A stretch of DNA of 64,000 bases, taken from the NCBI RefSeq assembly GCF_000328765.2, contig NC_019954.2, positions 2,363,769 to 2,427,768 of the forward strand, read 5' to 3'. Below the pieces are notes generated by a model, which worked only from the letters and a program-made list of their open reading frames with translations, did not search any database and was not told where the DNA came from. A program made the position numbers and the translations under genes. This DNA comes from Tepidanaerobacter acetatoxydans Re1. GTDB taxonomy: Bacteria > Bacillota > Thermosediminibacteria > Thermosediminibacterales > Tepidanaerobacteraceae. Below, piece after piece: positions 17,440 through 27,008 of the stretch; position 1 is the stretch's first letter; each line of letters opens with the position of its first letter.

Positions 17440-19740
17440 TTATTGTTTCATTTTATAGTAATTAATTAAGCAACCTGCTGCAATAATGTGTTTTTCATCC
17501 TCTGTTAGATCATCTACAGAAACAGTAAACTCAGTAATTTCATCACTGACTACATATGCTTTAATTTCTGCTTTGCCCTCGAATATAGCGTTTCTTAAAT
17601 CGGGAATGAATATATAGTCATCCTTCTTAAATGGAGGCTCTTCTTTAATGATAAACGGAATCATACCCCAGTTGATAAGATTTGAACGATATCGTTTAGT
17701 TGCATACTCTCGAGCTATGTTGGCCCATCCGCCAAGAACTCGCTGGCAGGAAGCCGCCTGCTCCCTTGCTGAGCCATCACCTGGTTTGTTAGCGAAAATT
17801 GTGCTGCCAATTCCTATATTCTTGGGGTCAATATTTTCGAATCCCTTTATTGTCCTAATTTTGTCATAAGCTTTCTTGATTTCTTCTGAAATGGTGCTTG
17901 GATCCTTTCCACTTTCTCTTTCGATTTCATATCTTTGCACTTCTTTAGCCTTATTCACATATGCCGGATCTTTCCTGGATAAGGTAAACTCTGCTAGTCT
18001 CATCGGATTTGAACGGTAAGATGAAGTTTCTCCCGATGGAATAAGCTCATCAGTTGTTGTGACAGGATCTGTAATATAACTTACAACCTTTAAAAGTAAG
18101 TCATTCGTTAGACTGGGAATTGTCGGCCAGTCTTTGATGTTGGGACCGAATTTTAGCTCCGTATCAGGTTCTGCCTTGCCAAAACCATTAAATACACGTT
18201 TATCATATATACTTTTATTAAAAAAGTACTTGGGTTTGGTATAGTTTGCATCTATTTCTGTTGCAGCCGTCAGCTTGCCTTTATTTATAGCAGTAGCTGC
18301 AATTGAGCGTGCATCCATAAGTGCAACGTATGAAAGCTGACCTTCTGTAGGTTTAGAACCTTCGCGATTAGGGAAGTTCCTGGTTGTGTGTCTTATAGAA
18401 AGTTCCTGGTTGGCAGGCGTATCTCCAGCACCAAAGCAGGGACCGCAGAATGCGGACCTGACAATTACACCGGCATTCATTAATTTTTCTATGGTCCCGT
18501 TTTTAACCATTTCTACATAAGCTGGTTGGCTTGCGGGGTAAACGCTCATTTTAAATGTACTATTGCCGATTGACTTTCCATCTATTATATCTGCAATGTC
18601 AACAATGTTATCATAAATACCGCCTGCGCAGCCTGCTACAATACCCTGATCTGCATAAACTTGTCCGTCTTTTATTTTGCTCACAAGATCTAATTTTATA
18701 TCGGGATTATCAAATTGCTTGCTGCCTTCTTTCTGCACATGATTCATTATTTCGATGGGGTTTGCCTTTAGCTCCTCGATGGTGTATATATTGCTGGGAT
18801 GAAACGGCATCGCAATTGTTGGCTTGATTTTAGAAAGGTCTACATAGACAAGGCCATCGTAATATGCTACATCTTGTGCTTCAAGTTTTGAATAGTCTTC
18901 TGCTCTGCCATGAATGCTGTAATATTCTTTTACTTTTTCATCCGTCTGCCATATAGAGGACCAGCAGGTAGTTTCGGTTGTCATTACATCGATACCGTTT
19001 CTGTATTCTACACTTAGATTATGGATACCATCACCGATGAACTCCATAACCTTGTTTTTTACATAACCGTTTTTATAAACACTTCCTACTATGGTAAGTG
19101 CGACATCCATAGGCCCTACGCCTTTTTGTGGCTTACCGGTTAAGTAGATGCCTATAACCTTTGGTCTTGCAATATCATATGTCTTTCCTAGAAGTTGCTT
19201 AACCAGCTCACCGCCGCCTTCACCTACACCCATTGTTCCAAGTGCACCATATCTTGTATGGCTATCTGAACCAAGAATCATTGTACCGCATTTACTTATT
19301 ACTTCTCTATTATAAGCATGAATTACCGCTAAATGGGGAGGTACATAAATGCCCCCGTATTTTTTAGCCGCAGAAAGAGCAAACATGTGATCATCTTCGT
19401 TTATAGTGCCTCCAACAGCACAAAGACTATTATGACAGTTGGTCATAACAAATGGAACCGGAAATGTTTGCATACCGCTAGCTCTTGCTGTCTGGATTAT
19501 ACCAACATATGTAATATCATGGGCAGTTAAAGCATCAAATTTAATCTTCAGATTCTCTGTATCATCAGAGACTACATCATGATGATTTACAATTGAATAT
19601 GCTATGGTTCCCTTTCGTGCTTCCTCTTTTGATACAGCCATGCCAGTTTTATTTTTGATTATTGCAGTGGCATTTTTATCATCGCAGATTATTTCTTTTT
19701 TATTTAAAAGAAAAACGCCGGTATCATATAATTTAATCAT
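17440..19740 (-). CDS. YbhJ-like aconitase-superfamily hydratase
   Basis: At 766 residues, this resembles the E. coli YbhJ branch of the aconitase superfamily, whose reaction is not established. Iron-sulphur cysteines are present in GIVAGCAGGIYD and AFCGPCFGAGDTPAN, the substrate loop in LGSDSHTRYGALGTMG, and a C-terminal swivel domain around GDGSAREQAAS. Its presence beside a standard aconitase suggests a different substrate, for example a methylated or otherwise altered citrate or aconitate. It is followed 48 bases later by the aconitase gene. Confidence 0.85.
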   Translation of the reverse strand: MIKLYDTGVFLLNKKEIICDDKNATAIIKNKTGMAVSKEEARKGTIAYSIVNHHDVVSDDTENLKIKFDALTAHDITYVGIIQTARASGMQTFPVPFVMTNCHNSLCAVGGTINEDDHMFALSAAKKYGGIYVPPHLAVIHAYNREVISKCGTMILGSDSHTRYGALGTMGVGEGGGELVKQLLGKTYDIARPKVIGIYLTGKPQKGVGPMDVALTIVGSVYKNGYVKNKVMEFIGDGIHNLSVEYRNGIDVMTTETTCWSSIWQTDEKVKEYYSIHGRAEDYSKLEAQDVAYYDGLVYVDLSKIKPTIAMPFHPSNIYTIEELKANPIEIMNHVQKEGSKQFDNPDIKLDLVSKIKDGQVYADQGIVAGCAGGIYDNIVDIADIIDGKSIGNSTFKMSVYPASQPAYVEMVKNGTIEKLMNAGVIVRSAFCGPCFGAGDTPANQELSIRHTTRNFPNREGSKPTEGQLSYVALMDARSIAATAINKGKLTAATEIDANYTKPKYFFNKSIYDKRVFNGFGKAEPDTELKFGPNIKDWPTIPSLTNDLLLKVVSYITDPVTTTDELIPSGETSSYRSNPMRLAEFTLSRKDPAYVNKAKEVQRYEIERESGKDPSTISEEIKKAYDKIRTIKGFENIDPKNIGIGSTIFANKPGDGSAREQAASCQRVLGGWANIAREYATKRYRSNLINWGMIPFIIKEEPPFKKDDYIFIPDLRNAIFEGKAEIKAYVVSDEITEFTVSVDDLTEDEKHIIAAGCLINYYKMKQ

Positions 19741-19782
19741 TAATATTTCGTCCTTTCACATTATAATAATCATAATAATTTG

Positions 19783-20952
19783 CTAGTTAACTGTACCTAT
19801 TCTTTTCAATGTTTCTAACAAGTAATCAGTAAACTCCGCAGCAGAGGCATCGGTTTTTTTAGTTGTTACCACGACTTTACGCTCAGTTATAGTGCAAATT
19901 TCCAATGCTTTGTCAAGTTGGAAAGATTTATCATTATATCCTATATGCGATAATAACATTGCAACTGCTCTTAATAAGCTGCAAGGATTGGCATAATCTC
20001 CTCTTCCATTATTAATTAGATCAGGAGCCGTACCATGAATTGCTTCAAACACAGCGTATCTTTTCCCGATATTTGCACTGCCTGCTGTACCCAGGCCACC
20101 TTGAATTTCGGCAGCAATATCTGTAATAATGTCACCATATAAATTAGGCAGCACAAAAACCTCTAAACCCTTATTAAATTCAGGATTGTTCAACTTCGCT
20201 GCTGTTGCGTCTACGTATCTTTCCTGGATATCAATATCCGGATATTCTTGACCAACCTTTCTGACTGCTTTTATGAAGTTGCCATCAGTTAATTTCACTA
20301 TATTTGCTTTAGTTACTACGGTAATGTTTTTCTTGCCGTTATTTTTTGCATATTCAAAAGCAGCTCTGGCAATTCTATCGGAACCTTGTTTCGTTTCTAC
20401 TACAAAATCTATTGCAAGATCTTCATTAACCTGGATACCTTTACTTCCAAGAATATATGCTCCTTCTATGTTTTCTCTGAAAAAAGCCCAATCTATATTC
20501 TTTTCCGGTATTTTTACAGGCCTTAAATTGGCAAATAAGTCTAATTCGCGTCTTAAGGTCGCATTAGCACTGGGAAGGTTCGGCCAGGGGTCAGTAGCTT
20601 TTGGGGTAACGGTTGGACCCTTAAGAATAACATTACATTTTTTAATTGCTTCAAGCACATCATCCGGAACTGTCTGCATTTTTGCTGAGCGGTTTTCAAT
20701 AGTCAACCCGTCAATAATCCGAATTTCTATCTTTTTTTCAGCAATTTCTTTTTGTAACAAATGATTTAACACCCTAAGCGCTTGTTTCATAATAATAGGT
20801 CCAACACCGTCACCCGGTAAAATTCCGATAATCACCTTGTCAAGTTTTTTGTAATCTATAAAATCATCCTGGCTTTTCATCTTTTCAATTCTTTTAAGTT
20901 CGGAATCAATCAGGGACTCAAATTTTTTTAAGGCTTCATTTATATAATTCAT
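19783..20952 (-). CDS. Isocitrate/isopropylmalate dehydrogenase-family enzyme
   Basis: The protein (389 residues) shows the beta-decarboxylating dehydrogenase signatures: IIGILPGDGVGP near residue 41, the substrate-binding LRRELDLFANLRPVK, and NLYGDIITDIAAEIQGGLGTAGSANIG near the active aspartates, then FEAIHGTAPD. A 35-40 residue N-terminal extension precedes the usual start. Activity on isocitrate, homoisocitrate or methylisocitrate cannot be separated from sequence alone. In this operon it would provide an oxidative route from isocitrate-like acids to a 2-oxoacid. Confidence 0.9.
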   Translation of the reverse strand: MNYINEALKKFESLIDSELKRIEKMKSQDDFIDYKKLDKVIIGILPGDGVGPIIMKQALRVLNHLLQKEIAEKKIEIRIIDGLTIENRSAKMQTVPDDVLEAIKKCNVILKGPTVTPKATDPWPNLPSANATLRRELDLFANLRPVKIPEKNIDWAFFRENIEGAYILGSKGIQVNEDLAIDFVVETKQGSDRIARAAFEYAKNNGKKNITVVTKANIVKLTDGNFIKAVRKVGQEYPDIDIQERYVDATAAKLNNPEFNKGLEVFVLPNLYGDIITDIAAEIQGGLGTAGSANIGKRYAVFEAIHGTAPDLINNGRGDYANPCSLLRAVAMLLSHIGYNDKSFQLDKALEICTITERKVVVTTKKTDASAAEFTDYLLETLKRIGTVN

Positions 20953-21015
20953 ATTATTTATCTACCTTTCTATAATTAGATAACACATGTGCATATATAA
21001 ATCGCTCAAAACCTT

Positions 21016-22146
21016 CTAATCCTTAATATAAACATATCCATCCATAATTTTTCTAGCAGTTCTCTGGCAAGCTATGCCATTAAAACGAATTTGCCCATCA
21101 GTAATTTCATAATCCACATATACCTTCATCACCCCGCTCGGATGACCGATTCTAACAGTGTCAGTTAATTTCCTGCCATCAAGATATTGCTGCATGATGG
21201 AATCTTTTATAAATGCGGCACCTCCAATGGCTGTTGCGCCTGTTAAGGGACAAGCCTTATGTACTGCACCAACAGAAACTACTCTTACGCAAATATCCAT
21301 ATCATCTTTTTTTACGGCTCTACCTGCTATGTCTATATAGTCCATAGGTGGTGATAGAACTATCAGTTTGGGAGAACCAGCCGTTTTAGTCGCCGCATCC
21401 TGCCACTTGTCCACAAGGCCTATTTCTTGTGCGGCGGTTCCTCTTATGCGTTCAAAAATGTCTAAAAGTTTTTTATCATTATTTAGTTCAGCAGGCAGTT
21501 CATCACCATTTATGCCAACATCATAATTATTGACAAAAACAAAAACATTGGATATATCTATTATGGATACAGATATAACTCCCAAACCTTCAACCATAAT
21601 CTTGTCCGCTGCTTTTCCTGTTGGAAATAACGTATTAGTTTTTGCTCCTGCAGGGTCAAGGAAATTGACTTTAAGTTCAGCTCCTGTGCCATCAACACCA
21701 GCGATGGCACAATTACCGTCTTCTTCCACAATGCCATTTCTAGTAGGAACATATTCCTCAATTATCTTATTAGTATTGAGGTTTAACATTCTCACCTTCG
21801 TTATAGGATCACGAGCATGAACCAAACCCTGAGATATTGCATAAGGTCCAACTGCTGAGGTCATATTGCCGCAATTAGCAGAATAATCTACTACAGGTTC
21901 GCCTACTACTACCTGTGCCACAAGATATTCAACGTCAACATCAGTTCGATGGCTGGGAGAAACTATTACTATCTTATTGTTGGACGAAACTGTTCCACCA
22001 AGACCATCAATTTGCTTTGGATCAGGACCGCCCATAACCTTTAAAAAAATATTATCCCATTGTCTTTTGTCTCTAGGCAAATCCTTTTCGCAAAATATAA
22101 CGCCCTTACTTGTGCCGCCTCTCATATATACACACGGTATTTTCAC
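21016..22146 (-). CDS. PrpF-family aconitate-type isomerase, copy 1
   Basis: PrpF-family enzymes shift or isomerise double bonds in aconitate, 2-methylaconitate, oxalomesaconate or methylitaconate. The signatures YMRGGTSKGVIF, IDGLGGTVSSNNKIVIV, NCGNMTSAVGPYA (holding a catalytic-site cysteine) and IGHPSGVM are present over 376 residues. Translation starts at GTG 22146, seven bases after AAGGAGG. A second, clearly distinct paralogue precedes it by 36 bases. The substrate is inferred from the aconitase neighbours. Confidence 0.93.
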   Translation of the reverse strand: MKIPCVYMRGGTSKGVIFCEKDLPRDKRQWDNIFLKVMGGPDPKQIDGLGGTVSSNNKIVIVSPSHRTDVDVEYLVAQVVVGEPVVDYSANCGNMTSAVGPYAISQGLVHARDPITKVRMLNLNTNKIIEEYVPTRNGIVEEDGNCAIAGVDGTGAELKVNFLDPAGAKTNTLFPTGKAADKIMVEGLGVISVSIIDISNVFVFVNNYDVGINGDELPAELNNDKKLLDIFERIRGTAAQEIGLVDKWQDAATKTAGSPKLIVLSPPMDYIDIAGRAVKKDDMDICVRVVSVGAVHKACPLTGATAIGGAAFIKDSIMQQYLDGRKLTDTVRIGHPSGVMKVYVDYEITDGQIRFNGIACQRTARKIMDGYVYIKD

Positions 22147-22182
22147 ACATTTCCCTCCTTTTGCTCGACTAAATATCCCTCA

Positions 22183-23331
22183 CTATTTTTGCCTGTTTAA
22201 ATAAAACGCAGTTCCTCGCATAAGCATACGAGCTGTTCTATAACCAATTGCCCAGGTAATATTTATTGATCCGTCTATTTCCATTTGATACTCTACACCC
22301 GCATGCATAATTCCTCCGGGATGCCCTATTAATAGTTTCCTAGAATCAAAGTCTTTTTTCACTAATTCATTAACAATTGTTCCTTCTATTACTGCAGCGG
22401 ATGCAGTACACATGGCACCTGTTAAAGCATAATTTTTGTGGGTTTTCTGCATAGACATCATTCTGCATGAAATATCATATTTATCTGGTCTAACTTCCTT
22501 ACCGTTTGTTGTAACATACTTCTGAGAAACGGAAACCATAGATAACTTTGGAACGGTAGGGGATTTTCTCCGTGATTCATTATAGTTGTTAATAAACCCT
22601 AGTTTGACTGCCGCTATACCTCTGATTCTCTCGAGCAGTTCCATCAATTGGGTATTTGAATCTATCTCATCCGGTAATTCCTTACCTGTCATTCCAATGT
22701 CTTTCGCTCTAATAAAGACAAGAGGGTTTGAAGAATCTACAAATGAGGCCTCAATATGACCAAATCCCGGAATAAAAATGGTGTCTACAGCATTTCCAGT
22801 AGGTAGAAGTTTGCCTGTTACCGAACCAGATGGATTTTGAAACGCCATTTTTATACAAGCAGATGTGCCTGGAACACCGGCAATCTCAAAGTTACCTTCA
22901 TACATTACTTTATTATCCCTTGTAGGAACATACGCATATATTAATTTATCTGTATTAACATTATGTATCCTTACGACTGTCTCCGGGTCAGTTGCCTTTA
23001 TCAAGCCAGACTCAATTGCAAAAGGACCTACTGCCGAACAAATATTTCCGCAATTTCCCCTATACGAAACAATCGGCTTATCCACTGCAACTTGTGCGAA
23101 TAAATAGTCTATGTCATATTTATCAGAATCTGCAACGGAAATAATAGCTACCTTACTAGCAGTTGCTATACCACCTCCTAAACCATCTACCTGAAGATGA
23201 TCTGGACTACCCATAAGAGATAAAAAAATATCCGACCATAAATCCTTATTTAGGGGAAGATCCGATTTCAAAAAGAACAGTCCTTTGCTAGTACCGCCTC
23301 TAAAAAGGGCACACTTTATTCCTTTTAACAT
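22183..23331 (-). CDS. PrpF-family aconitate-type isomerase, copy 2
   Basis: This 382-residue paralogue of the next gene carries FRGGTSKGLFF, VDGLGGGIATASKVAII, NCGNICSAVGPFA and IGHPGGIM. It lies 10 bases after the MmgE/PrpD gene and 36 bases before the first copy. Two non-identical PrpF proteins side by side may act on different isomers, or may form a heteromer. Neither can be decided from sequence. Confidence 0.92.
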   Translation of the reverse strand: MLKGIKCALFRGGTSKGLFFLKSDLPLNKDLWSDIFLSLMGSPDHLQVDGLGGGIATASKVAIISVADSDKYDIDYLFAQVAVDKPIVSYRGNCGNICSAVGPFAIESGLIKATDPETVVRIHNVNTDKLIYAYVPTRDNKVMYEGNFEIAGVPGTSACIKMAFQNPSGSVTGKLLPTGNAVDTIFIPGFGHIEASFVDSSNPLVFIRAKDIGMTGKELPDEIDSNTQLMELLERIRGIAAVKLGFINNYNESRRKSPTVPKLSMVSVSQKYVTTNGKEVRPDKYDISCRMMSMQKTHKNYALTGAMCTASAAVIEGTIVNELVKKDFDSRKLLIGHPGGIMHAGVEYQMEIDGSINITWAIGYRTARMLMRGTAFYLNRQK

Positions 23332-23341
23332 TTTGCACCTC

Positions 23342-24697
23342 TTATAATGCAGGTATTATTTGAGCATCATCGATAGTCAAAATTATATCTATAATCCGAG
23401 ACGCCTCCTCCGGATAAATATCTTCTAATAACGTCAATGCCTTGGACTTTACCTGTTCTGTTGTAAGTGGATTGTATATGCTTCCTGATGCATCAGTAAT
23501 CTCTTCGGTTAACTCCCTTCCATCTTTACATATAACTTTTAGCTCACATCCCCAGTGTTCGGGATACGCTTTAGTAAACTTGTCTTTAGGAATTACTTTT
23601 ACTTTTCTAAGTAAATTCTTTACTCTTGGGTTATCAATAATTTCCTGCTTAAATTGATTTAATGTTACTTCGCCGAAGATGAAAGCACAGGCAACTGTAA
23701 AAGGAGTTGAAAATTTAGCATCAACAGATTTTACTGGGTTTAAGCTGCCTTCACTTACACCACACTGTTTATAGCCCACTAAATATGTATTAACTTCTAT
23801 ACAATGGATATCATCCTCGGTAATACCATATTTGTTTTTTATTGCAAGGGCAGCATCTATGGCACAGTGCGTACTTCTGCAGCAGGGATAGGGCTTGTTA
23901 TCCATATATAATAACTCATATTTTTTACCTAAATCTTTAGAAACCAAACTCAAATCATACTCATCAGATGTAGCTGGAAATAAACCACCGTCTTCTGCAT
24001 CTAAAATGTGTTCAGGGCCAGTCATGCCAGATTTTGCAAGAAATGACGCTTCTGTACCGCTGGCGGCCGCCCTGGCAGGATGTAGAATTTTGCAATTCGC
24101 ACCATCGGCTAAAAACGCCCATAGACCAAAGGATTGTGTTCCTGCCATTCCCAGTGCTGAGAGAGTTTCTTCTTCGTCTAATTTAAGCAGTTTTGATGCA
24201 GCAGCAGCAGCCCCAAAAGTACCTGCTGTACTGGTAACATGCCAACCTCGATTGCGGTGACTGGATACGCCAAATCCCATTCCTATCCTTGACATGGTTT
24301 CATATCCGCAAACGACAGCTTCTATAAGCTCTTTTCCGCTGCATCCAAGATACTCTGCCAGTGACCATGCAGTAGGAACTACTACCGTCCCTATGTGCGT
24401 TTTAGATTTTGTATGGACATCATCCAGTTCTAGAGCGTGACCCATCATTGCATTAAAAAAAATTGCAGTAAGTACCGGAACTTTTCTTTTTTGCCCCCAA
24501 CAATATGCACTTGAACTTTCTCCTACGATATTACTATAAGTGTTTAATATGTTTTTTATGAGACTATTATCGGCAGCCCCTAATGCAACACTTACAGTGT
24601 CCAGCACGCGCAGCTTTGCTGTATTTTGTACCTCTTTAGGAATATCATTTAAATTTAACTCCGAAATATATTTTGCTAATCTACGAATCTCTGTCAT
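23342..24697 (-). CDS. MmgE/PrpD-family dehydratase or decarboxylase
   Basis: The family includes 2-methylcitrate dehydratase (PrpD), related citrate dehydratases and cis-aconitate decarboxylase. The 451-residue protein has the expected length and motifs (HALELDDVH, HVTSTAGTFGAAAAASKLL, KPYPCCRSTH). It is the first gene of the minus-strand operon, divergent from the LysR gene, so it should be under LysR control. It may generate or consume an aconitate-type acid that the following PrpF proteins isomerise. Confidence 0.9.
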   Translation of the reverse strand: MTEIRRLAKYISELNLNDIPKEVQNTAKLRVLDTVSVALGAADNSLIKNILNTYSNIVGESSSAYCWGQKRKVPVLTAIFFNAMMGHALELDDVHTKSKTHIGTVVVPTAWSLAEYLGCSGKELIEAVVCGYETMSRIGMGFGVSSHRNRGWHVTSTAGTFGAAAAASKLLKLDEEETLSALGMAGTQSFGLWAFLADGANCKILHPARAAASGTEASFLAKSGMTGPEHILDAEDGGLFPATSDEYDLSLVSKDLGKKYELLYMDNKPYPCCRSTHCAIDAALAIKNKYGITEDDIHCIEVNTYLVGYKQCGVSEGSLNPVKSVDAKFSTPFTVACAFIFGEVTLNQFKQEIIDNPRVKNLLRKVKVIPKDKFTKAYPEHWGCELKVICKDGRELTEEITDASGSIYNPLTTEQVKSKALTLLEDIYPEEASRIIDIILTIDDAQIIPAL

Positions 24698-24845
24698 ACT
24701 TTTTTCAACCCCTCGCTAATTATCTGTTAGAATATTATAAGTTCGTAAATACAGATAATTTAGTTAAATGTTTATATTTGTATTATTATATTGTTTTAAA
24801 ATCATCATTGTATTATTTCTAATTTTATTTTATAATATGTGTATG

Positions 24846-24865
24846 ATATAGGCAAATACCTATAT
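24846..24865. promoter_or_regulatory. Candidate LysR operator in the divergent promoter region
   Basis: ATATAGG-N6-CCTATAT is a perfect hyphenated palindrome that also fits the T-N11-A form used by LysR-type proteins. It is in the 24698-24921 gap between the dehydratase operon and the LysR gene, about 57 bases from the LysR start. I infer autoregulation and control of both directions. Confidence 0.45.
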
Positions 24866-24921
24866 TTTTATAGCCCATATAACTTTTAGTTATACCCAAT
24901 CGAAGGAGATGATGATTTACA

Positions 24922-25869
24922 ATGACCGAGCGTGAACTACTATATATAAAGACGATCGTGGAGGAAAAAAGTATATCAAAAGCAGCACAGAAGCTCTTTT
25001 TGACTCAGCCTTCTCTGAGCAAATGTGTTCAAAAAATAGAAACTTCTCTTGGTACCACACTGTTTAAACGCACAAATACCGGCTTGATACCTACTTTTGC
25101 CGGCCAAAGATACTATCAGGTTGCTACCGAAATCTTGAAAATGTATAATGATTTTGAAATTGAGATAAGCGATATAAATAATCTAAAAAAAGGCAGGATT
25201 ACAATCGGATGCACTATATATCTAGCAACGCATATTTTACCTGTAATCCTTCCTATTTTTAAAAGAGAGTGCCCAAATATAGAATTGTTTGTTGTCGAAA
25301 AAAACTCTACAGAACTGGAAAAAGATCTGTCCGCAGGAAAAGTCGACTTTGCTCTCATGCACACTTCTCCTGTTTATAAGATTTCGAATATGTCAAATAT
25401 AGATTTTCATCCCTTATTTAAGGACCCTTTCCTTCTTGTAACAAAAAAAGACCATCCTTTAAAGCGATATGCCGTCAAAATCGAGAATTCGGATTATCCT
25501 AAAATAGATATCACTTTATTTGCTAATGAACCGTTTATTTTAGTAAAACGTGAACAAAGAATCAGACAAGTTTCTGAATTGATTTTGCAGAAAGCTAATA
25601 TTAATCCAAACATTGTGCTTACTACAAAAAGTTTTGAGATTGCAAGGCGCTTGGCCTGTCAAGGAATTGGAGTGACTTTTGTACCCCTACAGTATTCACA
25701 AATTTTCCCCGGCACCTATGAACCTGCTTACTACTCTATTGATGAAAAATATTCACCTTATTGGACAATGTGTATAGCAGTGCAAAAGGATGCATATATT
25801 TCTAAAGCTGCCAAACTATTTATAAGAATGGTTAGTGAAAGATTTGGTTCAAAAATATTGGATTTATAA
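24922..25869 (+). CDS. LysR-family transcriptional regulator
   Basis: The first 60 residues form a typical LysR winged helix-turn-helix (IVEEKSISKAAQKLFLTQPSLSKCVQKIE), written here as a long family signature of which SISKAAQKLF and QPSLSKCV are the core. Residues about 90-315 are the periplasmic-binding-protein-like effector domain. Length (315) is standard. ATG 24922 follows AAGGAGATGATG. It is divergent from the dehydratase/isomerase operon and lies 41 bases before the AbrB-like gene and citC, so it probably senses a pathway acid and controls both units. Confidence 0.92.
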   Translation: MTERELLYIKTIVEEKSISKAAQKLFLTQPSLSKCVQKIETSLGTTLFKRTNTGLIPTFAGQRYYQVATEILKMYNDFEIEISDINNLKKGRITIGCTIYLATHILPVILPIFKRECPNIELFVVEKNSTELEKDLSAGKVDFALMHTSPVYKISNMSNIDFHPLFKDPFLLVTKKDHPLKRYAVKIENSDYPKIDITLFANEPFILVKREQRIRQVSELILQKANINPNIVLTTKSFEIARRLACQGIGVTFVPLQYSQIFPGTYEPAYYSIDEKYSPYWTMCIAVQKDAYISKAAKLFIRMVSERFGSKILDL

Positions 25870-25910
25870 CAAGTTAGCCTGTAACTTAATTTTATTACAT
25901 TAGGGGTGAA

Positions 25911-26981
25911 ATGTATATGGTAAATTTATGCTTAACATTTTTGGTGGGTCTGATTTTCGGCTATTTTTTTTATAAAATTCGGGTTCCCGGAGGCATGATG
26001 GTCGGAGCGATTATTGGTGTGGCAACTCTAAATATTTTTTTTGGCAGAGCCTATATGCCTTCTTACGCTAAGTATGCTGCACAGATTACTGCAGGTGCTT
26101 TCATTGGCTGTTCAGTGGAAAAAAATGATATTTTTCAACTAAAAAAACTAATAAAACCTGCTTTGTTTATTCTAACCGTCCTATTATTGCTTAACCTTAC
26201 CATAGGATTTCTGATTTATTTTATTAGTCCCTTAGATTTGTTGACATCTATGATGAGCTGTATTCCTGGCGGCATGAACGACATTCCGATCATCAGCGCA
26301 GATATGGGAGCAGATGCACCCAAGGTTGTAGTTATGCAATTTATCCGTATGGCAGCAGGTATAGGTCTGTTTCCTTCGCTAATCTCCATAGTTGCAAGTC
26401 GTCAAAATAAAAAAATAAATGACGACTTGCAACTCAATACGTCTAAATCCATTAAAGAACAAGCTATTTCTCTAGACTTTAATACCAAATCAGCATTTGT
26501 CCGGACCGCAGCGGTAGCTACAGTTTGTGGAATTATTGGTAAATTGTTAAATATACCCGCAGGAATACTTATTTTTTCTATGATTGGGGTTGGTTACTAT
26601 AAACTGCGTTTTGACAATGCTTTTATGCCTATGTGGACAAAACGTATTGCACAGGTTCTTTCCGGTGCTTATATAGGCTGTTGTATCAGCTTTAGTGATG
26701 TAAAAGAACTAAAATACCTTGTCATTCCGGCATTGCTTTTATTAATAGGTTACTTTTCAACTTGTATACTTGGAGGCAAGATCCTTAGTAAATACTTTAA
26801 CATGTCTACAAAAGAAGCCATGTTGGCATTAACACCTGCAGGAGCATCGGATATGGCACTGATATCCTCGGACTTGGGCATACATAGTACTGACCTAAAT
26901 GTTTTGCAAGTAATTCGATTGGTGGTTGTTGTTTCGGTATTTCCTCAAATTATCAATATAATAGTTAAGTTGTTTGGTTGA
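25911..26981 (+). CDS. AbrB-family integral membrane protein (candidate transporter)
   Basis: The 356-residue hydrophobic protein shows an internal duplication typical of the AbrB membrane family: KIRVPGGMMVGAIIG with ITAGAFIGCS in the first half, and IPAGILIFSMIGVG with VLSGAYIGCC in the second. About ten helices are visible. Function in this family is poorly defined (regulator or transporter). Co-transcription with lysR and citC suggests movement of citrate-pathway acids, which is inference. Confidence 0.8.
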   Translation: MYMVNLCLTFLVGLIFGYFFYKIRVPGGMMVGAIIGVATLNIFFGRAYMPSYAKYAAQITAGAFIGCSVEKNDIFQLKKLIKPALFILTVLLLLNLTIGFLIYFISPLDLLTSMMSCIPGGMNDIPIISADMGADAPKVVVMQFIRMAAGIGLFPSLISIVASRQNKKINDDLQLNTSKSIKEQAISLDFNTKSAFVRTAAVATVCGIIGKLLNIPAGILIFSMIGVGYYKLRFDNAFMPMWTKRIAQVLSGAYIGCCISFSDVKELKYLVIPALLLLIGYFSTCILGGKILSKYFNMSTKEAMLALTPAGASDMALISSDLGIHSTDLNVLQVIRLVVVVSVFPQIINIIVKLFG

Positions 26982-27008
26982 ATATTTTAAGATGGGTAGG
27001 TTTTGGGA

